Below are positions 1 to 20,545 of a stretch of DNA of 64,000 nucleotides, piece by piece. Positions within the stretch are counted from its first letter, which is position 1. The number at the start of each line of letters is the position of its first letter. Made by a program: the position numbers and the translations under genes. The stretch comes from Flaccisagitta enflata (Eukaryota > Chaetognatha > Sagittoidea > Aphragmophora), in contig OZ231126.1 of NCBI GenBank assembly GCA_965153355.1, forward strand, positions 36,394,001-36,458,000. The letters run 5' to 3'. The notes beneath the pieces are model-generated. The model did no database searches, had not been told where the DNA came from, and worked only from the letters and a program-made list of their open reading frames with translations.

Positions 1-1500
1 GGAATGGATAAAAGACAGCCCCATATGGGTGTAAACCAGCAGAAATCCCAATTTTCACACTTCAAAATGATATCACTGTAGCCCTACTAGGAAATCCATT
101 GAGATGTAAAAATTCCAGCTGCTGACTACTCAAACATTGTTCTTTCACTGAACCTAGTCAAATTTGTTCAATCTTTCCATTAACACCTCCATTTAGACCC
201 AGAAAGTTTACACATACTGACTGACAAACCTCACACCGAGGCTAAAATCTTGCCTCACAACAATTGCAGGCCCTAAATCTTTTTAACACTATCAACAGAA
301 TGGCCACAGACAGCAATTCTATGAATTTAAAGGAATTCCACGCGGCCACAGTAGAGCAATCTCATTTTATATCTTAAAATTGATAAAAATCAATGTTTTT
401 GCATACTACTGACGTCTTAGAAATGAAGCTCTAGTCCATGTCCAAATCGTTTTTTGAGCGGGGTCATTTGTTTTTAAACCTAGAGAGGGAGTCACTACAG
501 CCGTTTCAACATGATCTAAGATTTTGAGAGCAACGAATATAGAAAAAAGAACAATGAGAACTGAGACGTAAGGAAACGCCTTAATTTGAAGATGGCTTTC
601 ACTCTTTAAACAGTTTTGAGATGTAGACTTTTTGTCAAAAAATGAAAAAAAATGTCATTTTTCAGAATTTTATTTCAATTTCTATCATAATCAAGCTATA
701 AATCAAAGTAAAATACCTTAAAACAGTTTTTAAAAAAAAAAATTCATGTCACCTTGCCCCTTTAAACAGTTTTGAGATGTAGACTTTTTGTCAAAAAATG
801 AAAAAAAATGTCATTTTTCAGAATTTTATTTCAATTTCTATCATAATCAAGCTATAAATCAAAATAAAATACCTTAAAACAGTTTTTAAAAAAAAAAATT
901 CATGTCACCTTGCCCCTTATATGGGTGTAAACCAGCAGAAATCCCAATTTTCACACTTCAAAATGATATCACTGTAGCCCTACTAGGAAATCCATTGAGA
1001 TGTAAAAATTCCAGCTGCTGACTGCTCAAACATTGTTCTTTCACTGAACTTAGTCAAATTTGTTCAATCTTTCCATTAACACCTCCATTTAGACCCAGAA
1101 AGTTTACACATACTGACTGACAAACCTCACACCGAGGCTAAAATCTTGCCTCACAACGATTGCAGGCCCTAAATCTTTTTAACACTATCAACAGAATGGC
1201 CACAGACAGCAATTCTATGAGTTTAAAGGAATTCCACGCGGCCACAGTAGAGCAATCTCATTTTATATCTTAAAATTGATAAAAATCAATGTTTTTGCAT
1301 ACTACTGACGTCTTAGAAATGAAGCTCTAGTCCATGTCCAAATCGTTTTTTGAGCGGGGTCATTTGTTTTTAAACCTAGAGAGGGAGTCACTACAGCCGT
1401 TTCAACATGATCTAAGATTTTGAGAGCAACGAATATAGGAAAAAGAACAATGAGAACTGAGACGTAGGGAAACGCCTTAATTTGAAGATGGCTTTCACTC
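1..1500. repeat. Direct duplication (~580 bp, copies 896 bp apart) with an inner 156-bp tandem pair
   Basis: Bases 24-604 recur at about 920-1500 with few differences. Between them, a segment starting at 605 and again at 761 forms a 156-bp tandem pair that ends in a poly(A) tract and 'catgtcaccttgcccc'. I see no gene in the block; short open frames here have no coding character. The arrangement is consistent with a duplicated non-autonomous element, but no terminal repeats were identified. Confidence 0.8.
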
Positions 1501-1593
1501 ATATGACCTAAGCAAAACCTCTAAAAGAAAATTCAGACACGCGCGATAAAAATATTTGAGGACGCGCACTCTCATCAACGCCTTCACAGTCAG

Positions 1594-1865
1594 TGGACAT
1601 TTCCATATTTGTAGATATGTCAGCAGTTTGGCATATCTCAACCCCTTGAGATCACTCATTCTGGGATATTTCACATGCACATGCACATTTCAACATGTTG
1701 AGATCTCTCATGTCCAAGATTTATCTCAGTTGAATGAGAGATCTCAACGCGTTGAAATGTGCCAGAATGAGAGATCTCAACGGGTTGAAATATCTCAGAA
1801 TGAGTGATCTCAAGGGGTTGAGATATGCCAAACTGCTGACATATCTACAAATATCGAAATGTCCA
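1594..1865. repeat. Fold-back element, arms of about 80 bp
   Basis: The left arm begins 'tggacatttccatatttgta' at 1594. Its reverse complement closes the element at 1865 with one or two mismatches over about 80 bases. The centre repeats the word 'gagatctca' in both directions. It abuts the transposon-protein relic that starts at 1866. Confidence 0.8.
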
Positions 1866-2490
1866 TAGACTGTTCAAGACCGACCAGGGAATTGACTTGG
1901 AGGAAAATCCGGAGGAAATCTTACTTCGTCTGGCGCTCACACCAAGAAGACAAAGTTGATGACCAACCTTGCAGATGCTCCTTTAGCCACACCGCCCAAC
2001 GCTGTCTTCATGGATGGGAAACGTTACCCAACTATGGTTCAAGAGCCATATGAAACGGATGCGGGTAAAACCAAGTTGCGGGATGTTTTGAATACCCTCG
2101 AGCATATCATCGTAGCCAATGCAGCAACGGGTGAATACATCGGTGAATTCACTCCGAAGACGGGTTGCGGCCGCGACCAATGCGACCGATTTATCGAGTT
2201 CCTACGAGAAAAAGGCATTGATCCAGAACAAATCAAAATTCTTGGCGGTGATTCTTGCCCTACGAACATGGGCCAGTACAGTGGCGCGTTCGCGCTGATT
2301 GATGAAGTTACGAGCACACCGAGGAACCACTTCGTGTGCACTTTGCATCTCATCGAGCTTCCCCTCCGACACGTTGCGCAGCTGCATCTCGGAAAAACAA
2401 CTTAGTCGGGGAGTTTGGGAATAAAGTCCGGGACCTAAAAATTCCTCAAATCGCAAATTTTCGACCAATCCCCTGTCCCGACTTCCTACA

Positions 2491-2539
<49 letters not shown>

Positions 2540-2943
2540 AGACAGAGAGATGAGCATTGAATATGAGATAGATAGTAAAGGACCGACCGACAGACAAACA
2601 GACACAGACGAGCGCGAGGGAGAGAGGGTGAAACAACGTTACTCATGCTGCTTGTGTAACTTTGACAACTCTTATGGCCGGTGTTCTGTTTTGAACAGAG
2701 CCTCCACTGCTGCTCGATTTAAGCGATGATGAAATTCGTCATTTTGCGGAAGAACCTTTCAAGAGTGACTTGCCATCAAACACTCAGTTCCTGGAGCTTC
2801 TTGTGCAAACAATCTCCAGCTACGGCGACGCTGCTGCTGATCCTAAAGTCCGCGACGGTATGGTCAAAGCAGCCCTCTACACCAGAAAGACGCTGCCCAA
2901 ACGAGAAACGAAGAAAGACTACACCAATTTAGACGCTTTTTAA
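1866..2943 (+). pseudogene. Decayed transposon-encoded protein with a C-LH-x-ELPLRH type motif
   Basis: Coding character is clear but the frame changes several times. One frame carries LEENPEEILLRLALTPRR (about 1880-1950). A second (about 1945-2400) carries VFMDGKRYP, GGDSCPTNMGQYSGA and CTLHLIELPLRH. A third (about 2395-2490) carries NLVGEFGNKVRDL. After a (GA)n interruption, a fourth stretch (about 2702-2943) carries RDGMVKAALYTRKTLPK and ends in TAA. From memory, a GDxxPTN ... C-LH-x-ELPLRH ... FxGxIGK ... RDGxIxxxLxxRKxxPK order is typical of an uncharacterised transposon protein common in cnidarians, molluscs and other invertebrates, probably with an RNase H-like core. The frameshifts and the microsatellite insertion indicate a dead copy. 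No terminal repeats were found around it. Confidence 0.65.
2493..2536. repeat. (GA)n microsatellite
   Basis: Uninterrupted GA dinucleotides split the transposon-protein relic. Confidence 0.95.
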
Positions 2944-3100
2944 GCTCGTCCATCAGATAGCGCTGGTCGCTGTTTGTTCTTTTCTTTTTTTAATTATTTG
3001 ATGAAATTGACGAAATGAAGTTGTATTTTATACTCTGGCATTGAAATCTTTACGAGTTATTTTTTTTTTCAAATATTATCTGACAAACATCTCTGCTTCT

Positions 3101-3128
3101 GATGATGATGATGATGATGATGATGATA

Positions 3129-3159
<31 letters not shown>

Positions 3160-3222
3160 CGGCGACAACGATGACGACGACAATAACGATGACGGTGATG
3201 ACAATGACGACGATGATGATAG
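3101..3222. repeat. (GAT)n/(GAC)n trinucleotide repeat
   Basis: GAT triplets grade into mixed GAT/GAC/AAT triplets. The poly-Asp frame they create has no flanking coding sequence. From here to 3618 I see no feature except the intron leading to the exon at 3619. Confidence 0.9.
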
Positions 3223-3618
3223 AATATTTGTTTTTGAGTTATTGAGGATTTTGACATCGATGATAAAGATAGTTCCAGTGAGGAATTTATTGTTTGTTGT
3301 GCGAGAGTTGGTGATGGCAATGAGTATTAGGAAAATTCAACGTAAAACAAATTAAGACTGACCAACAAGAGCAAAAACAAGCGATGCTGAGGAAGATTTT
3401 TATCTTAACAAATTTAGCATTTCACCATGCCTACATATGCTTGGTGCGCAACGCCGGTATTGACCTGAGGTCATTTTCCTTGAAACTATGGGGTTTTTGG
3501 GATAAGTGTATGATACTTTGAGTTCCGTAGGCGTCAAAAAAAATTTGGGCTTCTAACAAGCGCCCCACTGCACACATTCAATGTGATTGTACTCAATCAA
3601 CAACTGTTTTTGCTCCAG

Positions 3619-12125
<8,507 letters not shown>

Positions 12126-12297
12126 GATCACTTAACAAATCACCCTTGTTACTCCAACTCTTTTCAAATGGTACATTTCTCTATTTATACCTCCTGTACA
12201 GACACTTTTATGCCCAGGCTTAAAAACTGTCTTCTTTAGTTTCGTTTTGGATACTATATGGACTGAACGCAAAATTTGGTAGTGTGACAAACTTCTG

Positions 12298-12303
12298 AAT
12301 AAA
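12298..12303 (+). promoter_or_regulatory. Poly(A) signal AATAAA for the MFSD14-like gene
   Basis: A canonical AATAAA lies 173 nt after the stop codon. From here to about 13025 I see no gene or clear repeat. Confidence 0.6.
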
Positions 12304-13029
12304 AAGAATCATGATCTGGTCTACAATTGTCCCAGCCTCCAATACTGGGTGGAAATGCAAGATTTGTTCCGGCGAAAGCAATACACCTATTGATTTACGC
12401 AAATATTTCACGGCTCACTTGACTTTTCGTTAAACAGTGTATGTCTGGCGCTCATGATGGCAATTATCCAGTTTATAATTCTTTGTTGCGCCTTAGTATC
12501 CGTACTAGCTTTGCCCATTCATCAACCAATCACTTTTTTGGACTCACTGTCTCGATACTACTTCATCAATCACAGGAACGGTATGCCAGCCAAACCCATT
12601 TTGTGGACTTAAAAGATATCAGAGCTATGACTCTTGGCCCATGTTGATAGCGTTAGTAATATTTTTTATCCGTCGAGGAAATCTAATCTACTTCATTTTC
12701 AGCTTTTGTTGATGTCAATGAAACAAAATTGCGCCCGTTGTCACAACCCACTGAAAATGCGATTGCTTTCTTTAAGGTGCTATCAACTTAGCCAGACTGT
12801 TTCCGAGAACCTGAATTGATCGATAGCTAGATGTCCATGGATATTCTTCCTTAAGTAAGGCAAATAAGAAGCCACGATGCGCGATAAAAAAAAATTGTCC
12901 GCGGTTTTCGATTTCAGGCAAGGGACAGACTTCCAGCCCTTGATTTATGCTTCTCAAGCAAGGACAATGCTTGGTAGAACACGATCATATGATATATCAA
13001 CGATATTCCTTGGGAGGAAGTCAAAATCA

Positions 13030-13167
13030 AGCGAACAAGGCCAAGTAGGCCAATAGGTGCGACGTGTTGATCGTCGAACGAATGCGTTACCAACCGACCG
13101 ACCGACCGACCGACCAACCGACCAACGGACACAGCCAGTTATAGAGGTGCTTTGTCGCACCTAAAAA
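13030..13167 (+). repeat. Family C dispersed repeat
   Basis: It starts 'caaggccaagtaggccaa' and carries 'gtcgaacgaatgcgttacc' and a (CCGA)n tract. It ends with the hairpin aggtgctttgtcgcacct and 'aaaaa'. Confidence 0.88.
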
Positions 13168-13377
13168 GCGGTTAAGCAAGTTGTTTCTGGTTCTGGCCAG
13201 AGCAATGATATTAGCATGTTACCTGATCTAATATTGTGACGCTAAAAAGCTAGGTACAAAGATTCCTCATTGATAGATTAAAGCTGAGCTTGTCAAGAGT
13301 CCAGATCAAAAAACCGCATCAAAATCGGATGTTGCGCATGTCTGCGCATTGCGTACGTGTGTTAACTTTGCCTTTCA

Positions 13378-13526
13378 ACAAGGCCGGATACACGGCCATC
13401 AGTTGCGGACGGGTGGGCAGGGGCAGAAATGCGCGTTTTCCCACTTTTCAACTCGATCACCACGGACCGACCAACCAACGGACGGACAAAGCCTCTTATA
13501 GAGTTGCGTGTCCGCAACTAAAAACT
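13378..13526 (+). repeat. Family B dispersed repeat, near-complete copy
   Basis: It runs from 'caaggccggatacacggcc' through 'ttgcggacgggtgggcaggg' and 'cttttcaactcg' to the perfect hairpin gttgcgtgtccgcaac and 'taaaaa'. At about 150 bp it is a good type copy. Confidence 0.9.
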
Positions 13527-13594
13527 CGATGGCTACGCGGCGGCGGATGAATAAATTTGGAGCAATCTGCGCTGATGATTTTTTTGCGGAATTA

Positions 13595-14173
13595 CAGTAT
13601 GTTTATTCTCAAATGAAACGAAAGATGACGGCATGAATCCAAAATCAATTGAGATAATCAAATTCCGAAAAAAGTTCCTGAAAGAATATGTTCTGGCATT
13701 TATTTGTGCAAAATCTTAGCCTTTCAGGTCAAATTGTTTAGCTTCAATCTGCATTTGAATATAAAACATGGATTGTTATTTGTTACTTTTTCCCACTGGG
13801 GAAAAAAGATGAGATTTTCAAATTTTGCCATTTTTTCAACAAAAATGATAATTGTTCATGTCAACAGGCAATGTATGTGGTATTTCTGATAGCAGATAAG
13901 ATTTTTCTTGCTAACTGGTTCAATTTAAGGAAAAAATATCAAAAAACAATTTTTTATGGACTGAAAATAGAAAAAAATTAACAGATATTGTGATTTTTAC
14001 AATTTTGCTTTAAATGCGGATTGAAGCTAGCCTAATTGAGATCTAAGGCTAAGATTTGGTACAAACAATTGCCAGAATATACTCTTTCAGGAACTTTTTT
14101 CGGAATTTGATTATCTCAATTTGTTTAGGATTTATGCCGTCATCTTTCATTTCATTTGAGAATAAACATACTG
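13595..14173. mobile_element. MITE, 579 bp, TA-flanked, Tc1/mariner-like ends
   Basis: The terminal inverted repeats start CAGTATGTTTATTCTC and match for more than 40 bases with one or two changes, flanked by TA on each side. The interior is largely palindromic and non-coding. Confidence 0.92.
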
Positions 14174-14179
14174 TATTTG

Positions 14180-14600
14180 AGCGAGTTTACTTGAGATGGA
14201 TGGAGTTTGCATTTAGATGAACCCCATTAGCACTAAGTTGAGCAAGTTTGCTCATAAATGGGCGAGTTAGCTCCAAAATAGGCAAATTTCTCAAAAGTTG
14301 GCAAATTTGTCCCTAAAAAAGAATAATTAGCAGGCTCGATATGGGAGAGCAAGTTTACTCAAAGAATGAGTTTGCTCAATGTTAAGCATGTTTACCTAAA
14401 ATGAGCGAGTTTGCTCAAAATGAGCTATTCTATTCAAAATAAGCTACCTTGAGTAAAATGAGCAGCTTTGCTACAAAATGAGCAAAAACCGGGTTTGCAA
14501 AAAAAAAATCCAATTTGCCTTTGAGCAAATTAGTAAAAAAATGAGCGAGTTTTTTCTAATATATAAAGTGTCCAAAAATTCAGCGAATTTTCCTGAAGAG
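14180..14600. repeat. Degenerate short tandem repeats of the 'aaatgagcgagtttgctc' type
   Basis: Words such as 'gagcaagtttgctcat' and 'aaatgagc' recur every 20-30 bp with many changes. A similar patch lies at 15970-16145. No gene is seen. Confidence 0.65.
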
Positions 14601-14627
14601 CAAGCTAATTGCGTTTTAGCTGATAAC

Positions 14628-15055
14628 AAGGCCGGATACACGGCTACCCCAGTCGCGTGCGGGTGGGCAGGGGCAGTGAAAGTCACTAGGGCATTTGGGT
14701 AGGAGCAGTGAGCTCAAAAAGCTCAAAAATACTGAAAAAGTAACAAGTGACGCGGGGTCACAATATCGCTGTGGACGGGTGGGCAGGGGCGTCCAACACC
14801 CATCCACACCAAACACACAAACATATGCAAAAAGTATTCAACAAGTGATACGGGGTCACAATATCATTGCGGACGGGTGGGCAGGGGCAGCCAACCCCCA
14901 TCCACACCTAACACCCCACCCAGCTCCCCTTCCAACAATTACATGCACAAAAACCTTTTAAAACGCTCATTTTCTTACTTTTTGACTTGTGCTCACGGAC
15001 CAATGGACGGACGGACGGACAAAGCCCTTTTTAGAGCTGCGTGTCCGCAACTTTA
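14628..15055 (+). repeat. Composite of family A head and two family B bodies
   Basis: An A-type head ('aaggccggatacacggctac') is followed by two copies of 'acgcggggtcacaatatc' plus 'gcggacgggtgggcaggggc', at about 14745 and 14850. A single GGAC tract and a gctgcgtgtccgcaac hairpin close it. This looks like nested or tandem insertion. Confidence 0.8.
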
Positions 15056-15117
15056 AAGGGGATCAATCAACAGGCCAACCAATGAACGGACAGAGTGGAG
15101 TGTAGCATCTGAAATAA

Positions 15118-15365
15118 TGAACCTCACTCTTTTAATTGTTTTATTTAACTTTGATTAATTTTTTTTGGCTGGTCAAAATATATGTCTGAATAGGTTATCC
15201 AATAAGGATTCTAGTAGTATTTCTTTCTCTTCTCAGCCTAAGGAGTGACAGAATTTTCTAGTTTTCAATCAAGAAAAAAATGATCTTGAAAAAAAATCAA
15301 ATCTGGCTAAGACTAAGACAATATAAGCTTCACCTAAGCAATGAGCGTCTGAGAAGTCTCCTATG
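15118..15365 (+). repeat. Dispersed repeat K, copy 1
   Basis: About 245 bp from 'cctcactcttttaattgttt' to 'gagaagtctcctatga' recur at 20303-20545 with moderate divergence. Confidence 0.8.
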
Positions 15366-15407
15366 AGTCGCTTAGCACGTAACTAAAAACTACCCAAAAT
15401 TGATGTA

Positions 15408-15969
15408 CAGTAGATCTCGTCTAGACTTGAGATAACGGGGGCAAGCATTGTGGAAAGACGAATGAAGGCAGGGGAGTGATATTTGGATCATAGACTATTC
15501 AAAGGATGCTTAATTCCCCTTGATAGTTGGTTGCCATAGAAACACATTTCCATGTATTCTCGCTAAAATATAAATATTTTAAGAGATTTTTTCAGGGAAC
15601 ATTGCTTAAACTCAAATTTGCTACAACTTTCCCACAGTATGTTCTGCAAGAATATCGCTCGTTTGGCCGTTGCTAGGGAGTGTATTCATGTGTGATGACT
15701 CCTAGCAACCGCTGAACGAGCGACATTCTTACAGAACATACTATGGGAAAGTTGTAGCAAATTTAATTTAAAGAATGTTCCCTCAAAAAATTTCTCAAAA
15801 TATTGATATTTTAGCGAAAATACATAGAAATGCGTTTCCATGGCAACCAGCTATCATAGGCAATAAACCATCCCTTTATTAGTTTATGTTTCAAATATCA
15901 CTCCCCTGGTTTCATTTGTGTTTCCACAATGCTTGCTCCCTTTATCTCAAGTCTTCACGAGATCTACTG
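15408..15969. mobile_element. MITE, 562 bp, TA-flanked
   Basis: The terminal inverted repeats begin CAGTAGATCTCGT and extend through 'agacttgagataa'. The interior is palindromic. The core words 'aaatttgctacaactttcc' and 'tatgttctg' are shared with the MITE at 37703-38299, so the two belong to one superfamily with different tips. Confidence 0.9.
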
Positions 15970-16217
15970 TAACTTGCTCAAAATGAGCGAGCTATCGCAA
16001 AATGAGTTGGCTAAAATGAGCCAGAATTCTCAACAGCAATATTTCATAAAATGAGCAAAGGGACCCAAATAGTGTGATCCAAACAAGCGATTTTTTATGA
16101 TAATTAACAACTTTGCTCTCAATGAGCGAGTCTTCGTTTGAGTCAGTCTACAACGTATACAAACGGAAAAAAAAATTCTTAACACTGCTGGTCCGAGTAT
16201 TGCCTTGTGAAAGGAGA

Positions 16218-16420
16218 TCAAGGCCGTATTCATGGCTACCCGAGTTGAATGATGGTGGGCTTGGGCAGTGATAAAAAACTAACCATGCCTTAGGGCAGGA
16301 GCAGTAATGCAATAACTGCTCATAAATGCTGAAAAAGTAAAACAAGTGACGCGAGTTCACAATATTGTTGCGGACGAGTGGGCAGGGGAATCCAACCCCC
16401 AGCCTCACCCCCCTCCCACA
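16218..16420 (+). repeat. Partial family A/B repeat lacking the terminal hairpin
   Basis: It has the A-type head 'caaggccgtattcatggcta' and the B-type middle 'gttgcggacgagtgggcagg'. The (CGGA)n tract and terminal hairpin are missing. Confidence 0.7.
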
Positions 16421-16684
16421 CACACAAACAAATAATAAAACTGCAGCATCATAGATGCATGTTTTTTTGTCCTCGACGATCAGTTTACGTCGAGGACTAT
16501 AACATAGCACTGATTGTGTAGTAAGCCGTTGTTGTTGTTTGTCGTGTCAACCCTTAAAAACTTAGGAACCAGTAATCAGATGTTGATGAAACTTGGTCAG
16601 TGTTATTTTTTGAGCATTACTATCCTTTGTACCAACTTTCAACAACATTCATAAATATTTAATACCCTCTGCCTATTATATTTG

Positions 16685-17045
16685 TAGTATTATCAATTCC
16701 TGGACTAGTGTAATTTTCATAGGGTAGGAAAGGTTCACCAATGTTGTTCAAACTTGTTGTGAACGTTCATTGCACCAATTAAAGCTCCCTGCAAGGTTTC
16801 AGACAATTCTGAGTATTGGTTTAGAAGACATTAGGGTATTTTGCTAGTAATATTAATTCCTAGACTTGTGCAATTTACATAGGGGAAGGGTAGTAAAGGT
16901 TCACTAATGTTGTTCAAACTTGTTGTTAAGGTTCATTGCATCAATTAAAGCTCCCCTGCAAGATTTCATTAAATTCTGAGTATTGGTTAAGAAAATATAA
17001 GGGTATTTATGATGTATCTAGTAACATTATTTCCTGGACTTAAGA
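16685..17045. repeat. Tandem repeat, period about 160-175 bp
   Basis: A unit containing 'attcctggacta' and 'ggttcaccaatgttgttcaa' occurs at about 16690 and 16850. A third partial copy begins near 17020. It is followed by T-runs and 'atggacttcaaggtat' repeats up to 17190. Confidence 0.75.
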
Positions 17046-17259
17046 ATTTTTTTTTTTTTTTTTTTAAATTTTTTTTTTGTTTTGGATTATAAGGTATGCT
17101 TTCATGGACTTCAAGTAATGCCATCATGGACTTCAAGGTATGCCATCATAGGCTGCAAGGTATATGCCACCATGGACTTCAAGGTATACAATCAGTAGCC
17201 GGGTCAGACTGAGTAGCCGGGTCAGACACCAAATAGACTACAGTCGAGGACTGTTGTTT

Positions 17260-17455
17260 TTAGGCTTTTTTGCGTTTTCAAACCAAGCGTGACAGACAGA
17301 TCAACAGACAGACCAATGAAAGGACCGACAGACGGACCATTGGATGGACCGACAGATGGACCGATGGACAGACCCAGCCTCTCATAAAGTTGAGTGTCCC
17401 CAGCTAAAAAGCAAAGTTTGACGGATTGATGGATAAAGCAAGCGTGCACACGACT
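17260..17455 (+). repeat. Degenerate family B/A tail
   Basis: (GACC/GACA)n with 'cccagcctctcataaagttg' and a broken hairpin is followed by a second short 'cacgactaaaaa' end. Confidence 0.65.
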
Positions 17456-17599
17456 AAAAACGTGGGGTTACATCAGGCTGGGGCTGTGATGCAAAAAACT
17501 GTGCGCAATTCAAAAGGAGGGCCCGGCTGACACACTAACTTTCATGTGTCGCGTGCTAATAAACACTTCATCATCATTCCTTATAGTCCCGTCTCTTAA

Positions 17600-19045
17600 A
17601 GGAATAAAAGAAAAGAACTCCGCGTTTTTGGGGCAAAGCGTGAAAATTTGCATACAGGGTTAGTTTTTTGTGCTGAACAAGACTAGATGGGGTACACGTC
17701 TGATTTTTTAGTGTACCCCATTTAAAAACGCGTTTTTTCTTAAAAAAACACTTTGAAGAGGCGCTGACGCCAAACGCATCAACAGATGACTGCAAAATTT
17801 TAGGTGAAGAAAAATATGCCTTTCTTTTACTACAAAAATTAAAAAATGGTTCAGTAGAAGCGAAATATTTGGTTAAAGTTAGGCCTATTTTCAAAAAAGG
17901 ACTATGTTTCAATTTTGGGGTAAAATTGTGTTTTTTTGAGCTGGAAGTCTGAAATTGGTTTCACTCATCTATCTTACCCTTATTCACCCTAAAAACAAAA
18001 AAAATGAAAAAAAATCCCTGTTTTTTTCATTTTTTGGTCCAAAAAACCTAAAAATCAACCTTCAAAATTTAGGCCTGATTTTCAGAAAGGGCTAGTGCAA
18101 GGAAAAAATGAAAATCATTGACGCCCACTAAGGGAATCTATTGTCATAAAGTGTACCAACTTATTCCCAAACTTTCAGAGGGGTACATTAACCCAAAAGG
18201 ACAAAATTTAATTTCAAAGAATTAAAAAAAAAGACCCAAAATTTCGCATTTTTAGACCCCCAGGGATATTTGGTAATGCTACGGCCAAACGCTTCAACCG
18301 ATTTGCCTAAAATTTTGCATGCAAGTCCCAATATGTTAGGGGCATATCTGAGCCAAATTTCAGCTTACTAATCAAACATTTAATTTTTCCATATATCAAA
18401 AAGGGTAATGCTAATTTTGGTATTTTTTGAGACTTTGAAATGATTTTTGTCTTTTTGGGTTAATGCCCTCTGAAAGTTTGGGAATAAGGTACATTTATGA
18501 CAATAGATTCCCAGTGGGCGCCATGATTTTAATATTTTCCTTGCACTATTTTGAAAATCAGGTAAATTTTGAGACCCAATTTTGTGTTTTTTTGGCCATA
18601 AAATGGAAAAAACATGGGATTTTTTCAAATTTTTTTGCTTTTAGAGTAAATTAGGGTAATATATGCAAGTGAAATCAATTTTAGACTTCCAGCTCATAAA
18701 AACACAATTTTACCCTAAAATTGAAACATAGCCCTTTTTTTGAAAATAGGCCTAAACTTTAAACGGCAATATCTTCGCTTCTACTGAACCGATATTGCTG
18801 AAATTTTGCATGCAAGTAGAAAAAAGGTATATCTTTCTTCACCTAAAATTTTATAGTCATCCGTCAATTGGTTCGGCGTCAGCAAAATTTCAAAGTGTTT
18901 TTTGGGCAAAAAAACGCGTTTTTGAAAGGGGTACACTAAAAAATCAGACGTGTACCCATTCTGGTTTTGTTCAGCACAAAAAACTGACCCCGTATGCAAA
19001 TTTTCACGCTTTGCCCCAAAAACGCCGAGTCCTTTTCCTTAAATC
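17600..19045. mobile_element. Palindromic fold-back element, about 1.45 kb
   Basis: The left arm words 'gcaaagcgtgaaaatttgca', 'gtgctgaacaagac' and 'gtgtaccccatt' return reverse-complemented at 18900-19020. The centre is near 18330. The arms are about 600-700 bp with 85-90% apparent identity. Open frames on both strands of the arms mirror each other and are not convincing genes. Confidence 0.82.
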
Positions 19046-19243
19046 CTAGACTATTAATCCATCCATTTGTCCATATGATGGTATTAATTCATGATAACTT
19101 GTATTGAAACTTTAAAATGCGACCAATCTGGGATCGCTAGGTCAATCTTTAGTCATGTGCTACGCGACTCACAAGACTATGTCCATCCGTTGATTTGTCA
19201 TTTGGTCAGTAAGTTGGTCCGTCACATTTTACTTTTTCACTTT

Positions 19244-19480
19244 TTAGTTGCGGACACGAAGATATAAGAGGCTTTGTCCATCCGTCCTTCGGTCCATCCA
19301 TCACGCTCAAGTTGAAAACGCAAAAAACGCGCATTTATGATGCTGCAGTCGTTATTTTGTGTGGGTGTGTGTGTGTGTGAGAGGGGGGTTGGGAGGGGGG
19401 TTTGACGTGAGGCTGGGTTGGATGCCCCTGCCCTACCATCCACAACCATATTGTGACCTCGCGTCACTTGTTCAGCTTTT
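19244..19480 (-). repeat. Family B dispersed repeat, inverted
   Basis: Reading on the minus strand, it has the 'gtcacaatat' head, 'gggtagggcaggggcatcc', a (CGGA) patch and 'aaagcctcttatat' before a degenerate hairpin. Confidence 0.75.
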
Positions 19481-19524
19481 ACGGGTTGTTTTTGTATTAT
19501 TGCTCCTGCCCAAATGCATGATTA

Positions 19525-19795
19525 GCGTTTTTAGGTGCGGACTGCAGACACGCAACTGTATAAGAGGCTTCGTCTGTCCATCGGTCTGTCCGTTGGTCCA
19601 TTGGTCCATGAGCCTGAATCGATAAGTGGGAAAATGAGCGTTTTTGATTACATTTTGCATATGTATGTGTGTGGGGGGAATTGAGGCGCAGACGGGGGTT
19701 GGACGCCCCTGCCCACCCGTCCATAACGATATTGTGACTACATGTCACTTGTTTATCACTGCCCCTCCCCACCCGCAACTGACTTGGGTAGCCGG
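19525..19795 (-). repeat. Family A/B composite repeat, inverted
   Basis: The minus strand carries the A head 'ggctacccaagtcagttgcg', then 'ggacgggtgggcaggggcgt', then 'gaagcctcttatacagttgc' at the other end. It is followed to about 20100 by two copies of a 'aaaatgagcccaagttgagg' segment. Confidence 0.75.
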
Positions 19796-20302
19796 CAAAA
19801 ATGAAAGGGAAATGCTTTCATTCTTAAAATAAGCATCGACCCTGGAAACCTGTTGCTCCTTAACAAATTGAGCAGGAGGCCCCAACTTGGACTCATTTTT
19901 GAGAGCTGTGTCTGTTCTTCAAAATGAGCCCAAGTTGAGGTCATTAGCTCAATCCGTTTAAAAGATAGAAGCCTACAAAGTAAGGGGTAAATTCTTCATT
20001 TTCTCAAAGGAAGTGTCAACTTGGGCTCATTTTCAAGAGTTGTCTGTTCTTTAAAATGAGCCCAAGTTGAGGTCGTTCGCTTATTTCGTTTAGAAAATAT
20101 GATCTTACAAACAGGGGGGTGGTGGACAAAGATTTTCCCATGAATTGCATGATTTTCGTTATTATTGGGGGGCAGCGATTTTTACGAAAATACCGTTAAG
20201 CTATGAAAACCATCCCAGCACATGCCAGGGATGGGATTTTAACCAAAAAATCGGTACCGAATCCATTTTTCAAATTGGACCTTCCCATCATCTCAAATTA
20301 TT

Positions 20303-20545
20303 TACATCACTCTTTTAATTGTTTTATTTATTTTTGTTTAATTTCAATCCCTGCTCTAGCTAGTCAACATATTCGCCTGAATGAGTTATCCAATAAGAAT
20401 TCCAGTAGAGTATTTTTTTCTCTTCTCAGCCCGAGGAGTGACAGATTTTTTTAGTTTCCAATCAGGAAAAAAATAGTCTTGATAAAAAAATCTGAGACAA
20501 TATAAGTTTCACCTAAGCAACGAGTGTCCTGAGAATTCTCCTATG
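20303..20545 (+). repeat. Dispersed repeat K, copy 2
   Basis: Second copy of the element at 15118-15365. It lies within about 350 bp of the stop codon of the minus-strand gene, so it could be part of that gene's 3' flank. TTTATT words on this strand near 20323 could act as a minus-strand AATAAA. Confidence 0.78.

Noticed and set aside
3041-3355. Poly-Asp open frame
   Set aside because: Product of the (GAT)n repeat, with no coding sequence around it.
17574-19049. Candidate genes within the palindrome
   Set aside because: Similar peptides appear in mirror positions on opposite strands, as expected from an inverted repeat, and are rich in Phe/Lys from AT-rich sequence.
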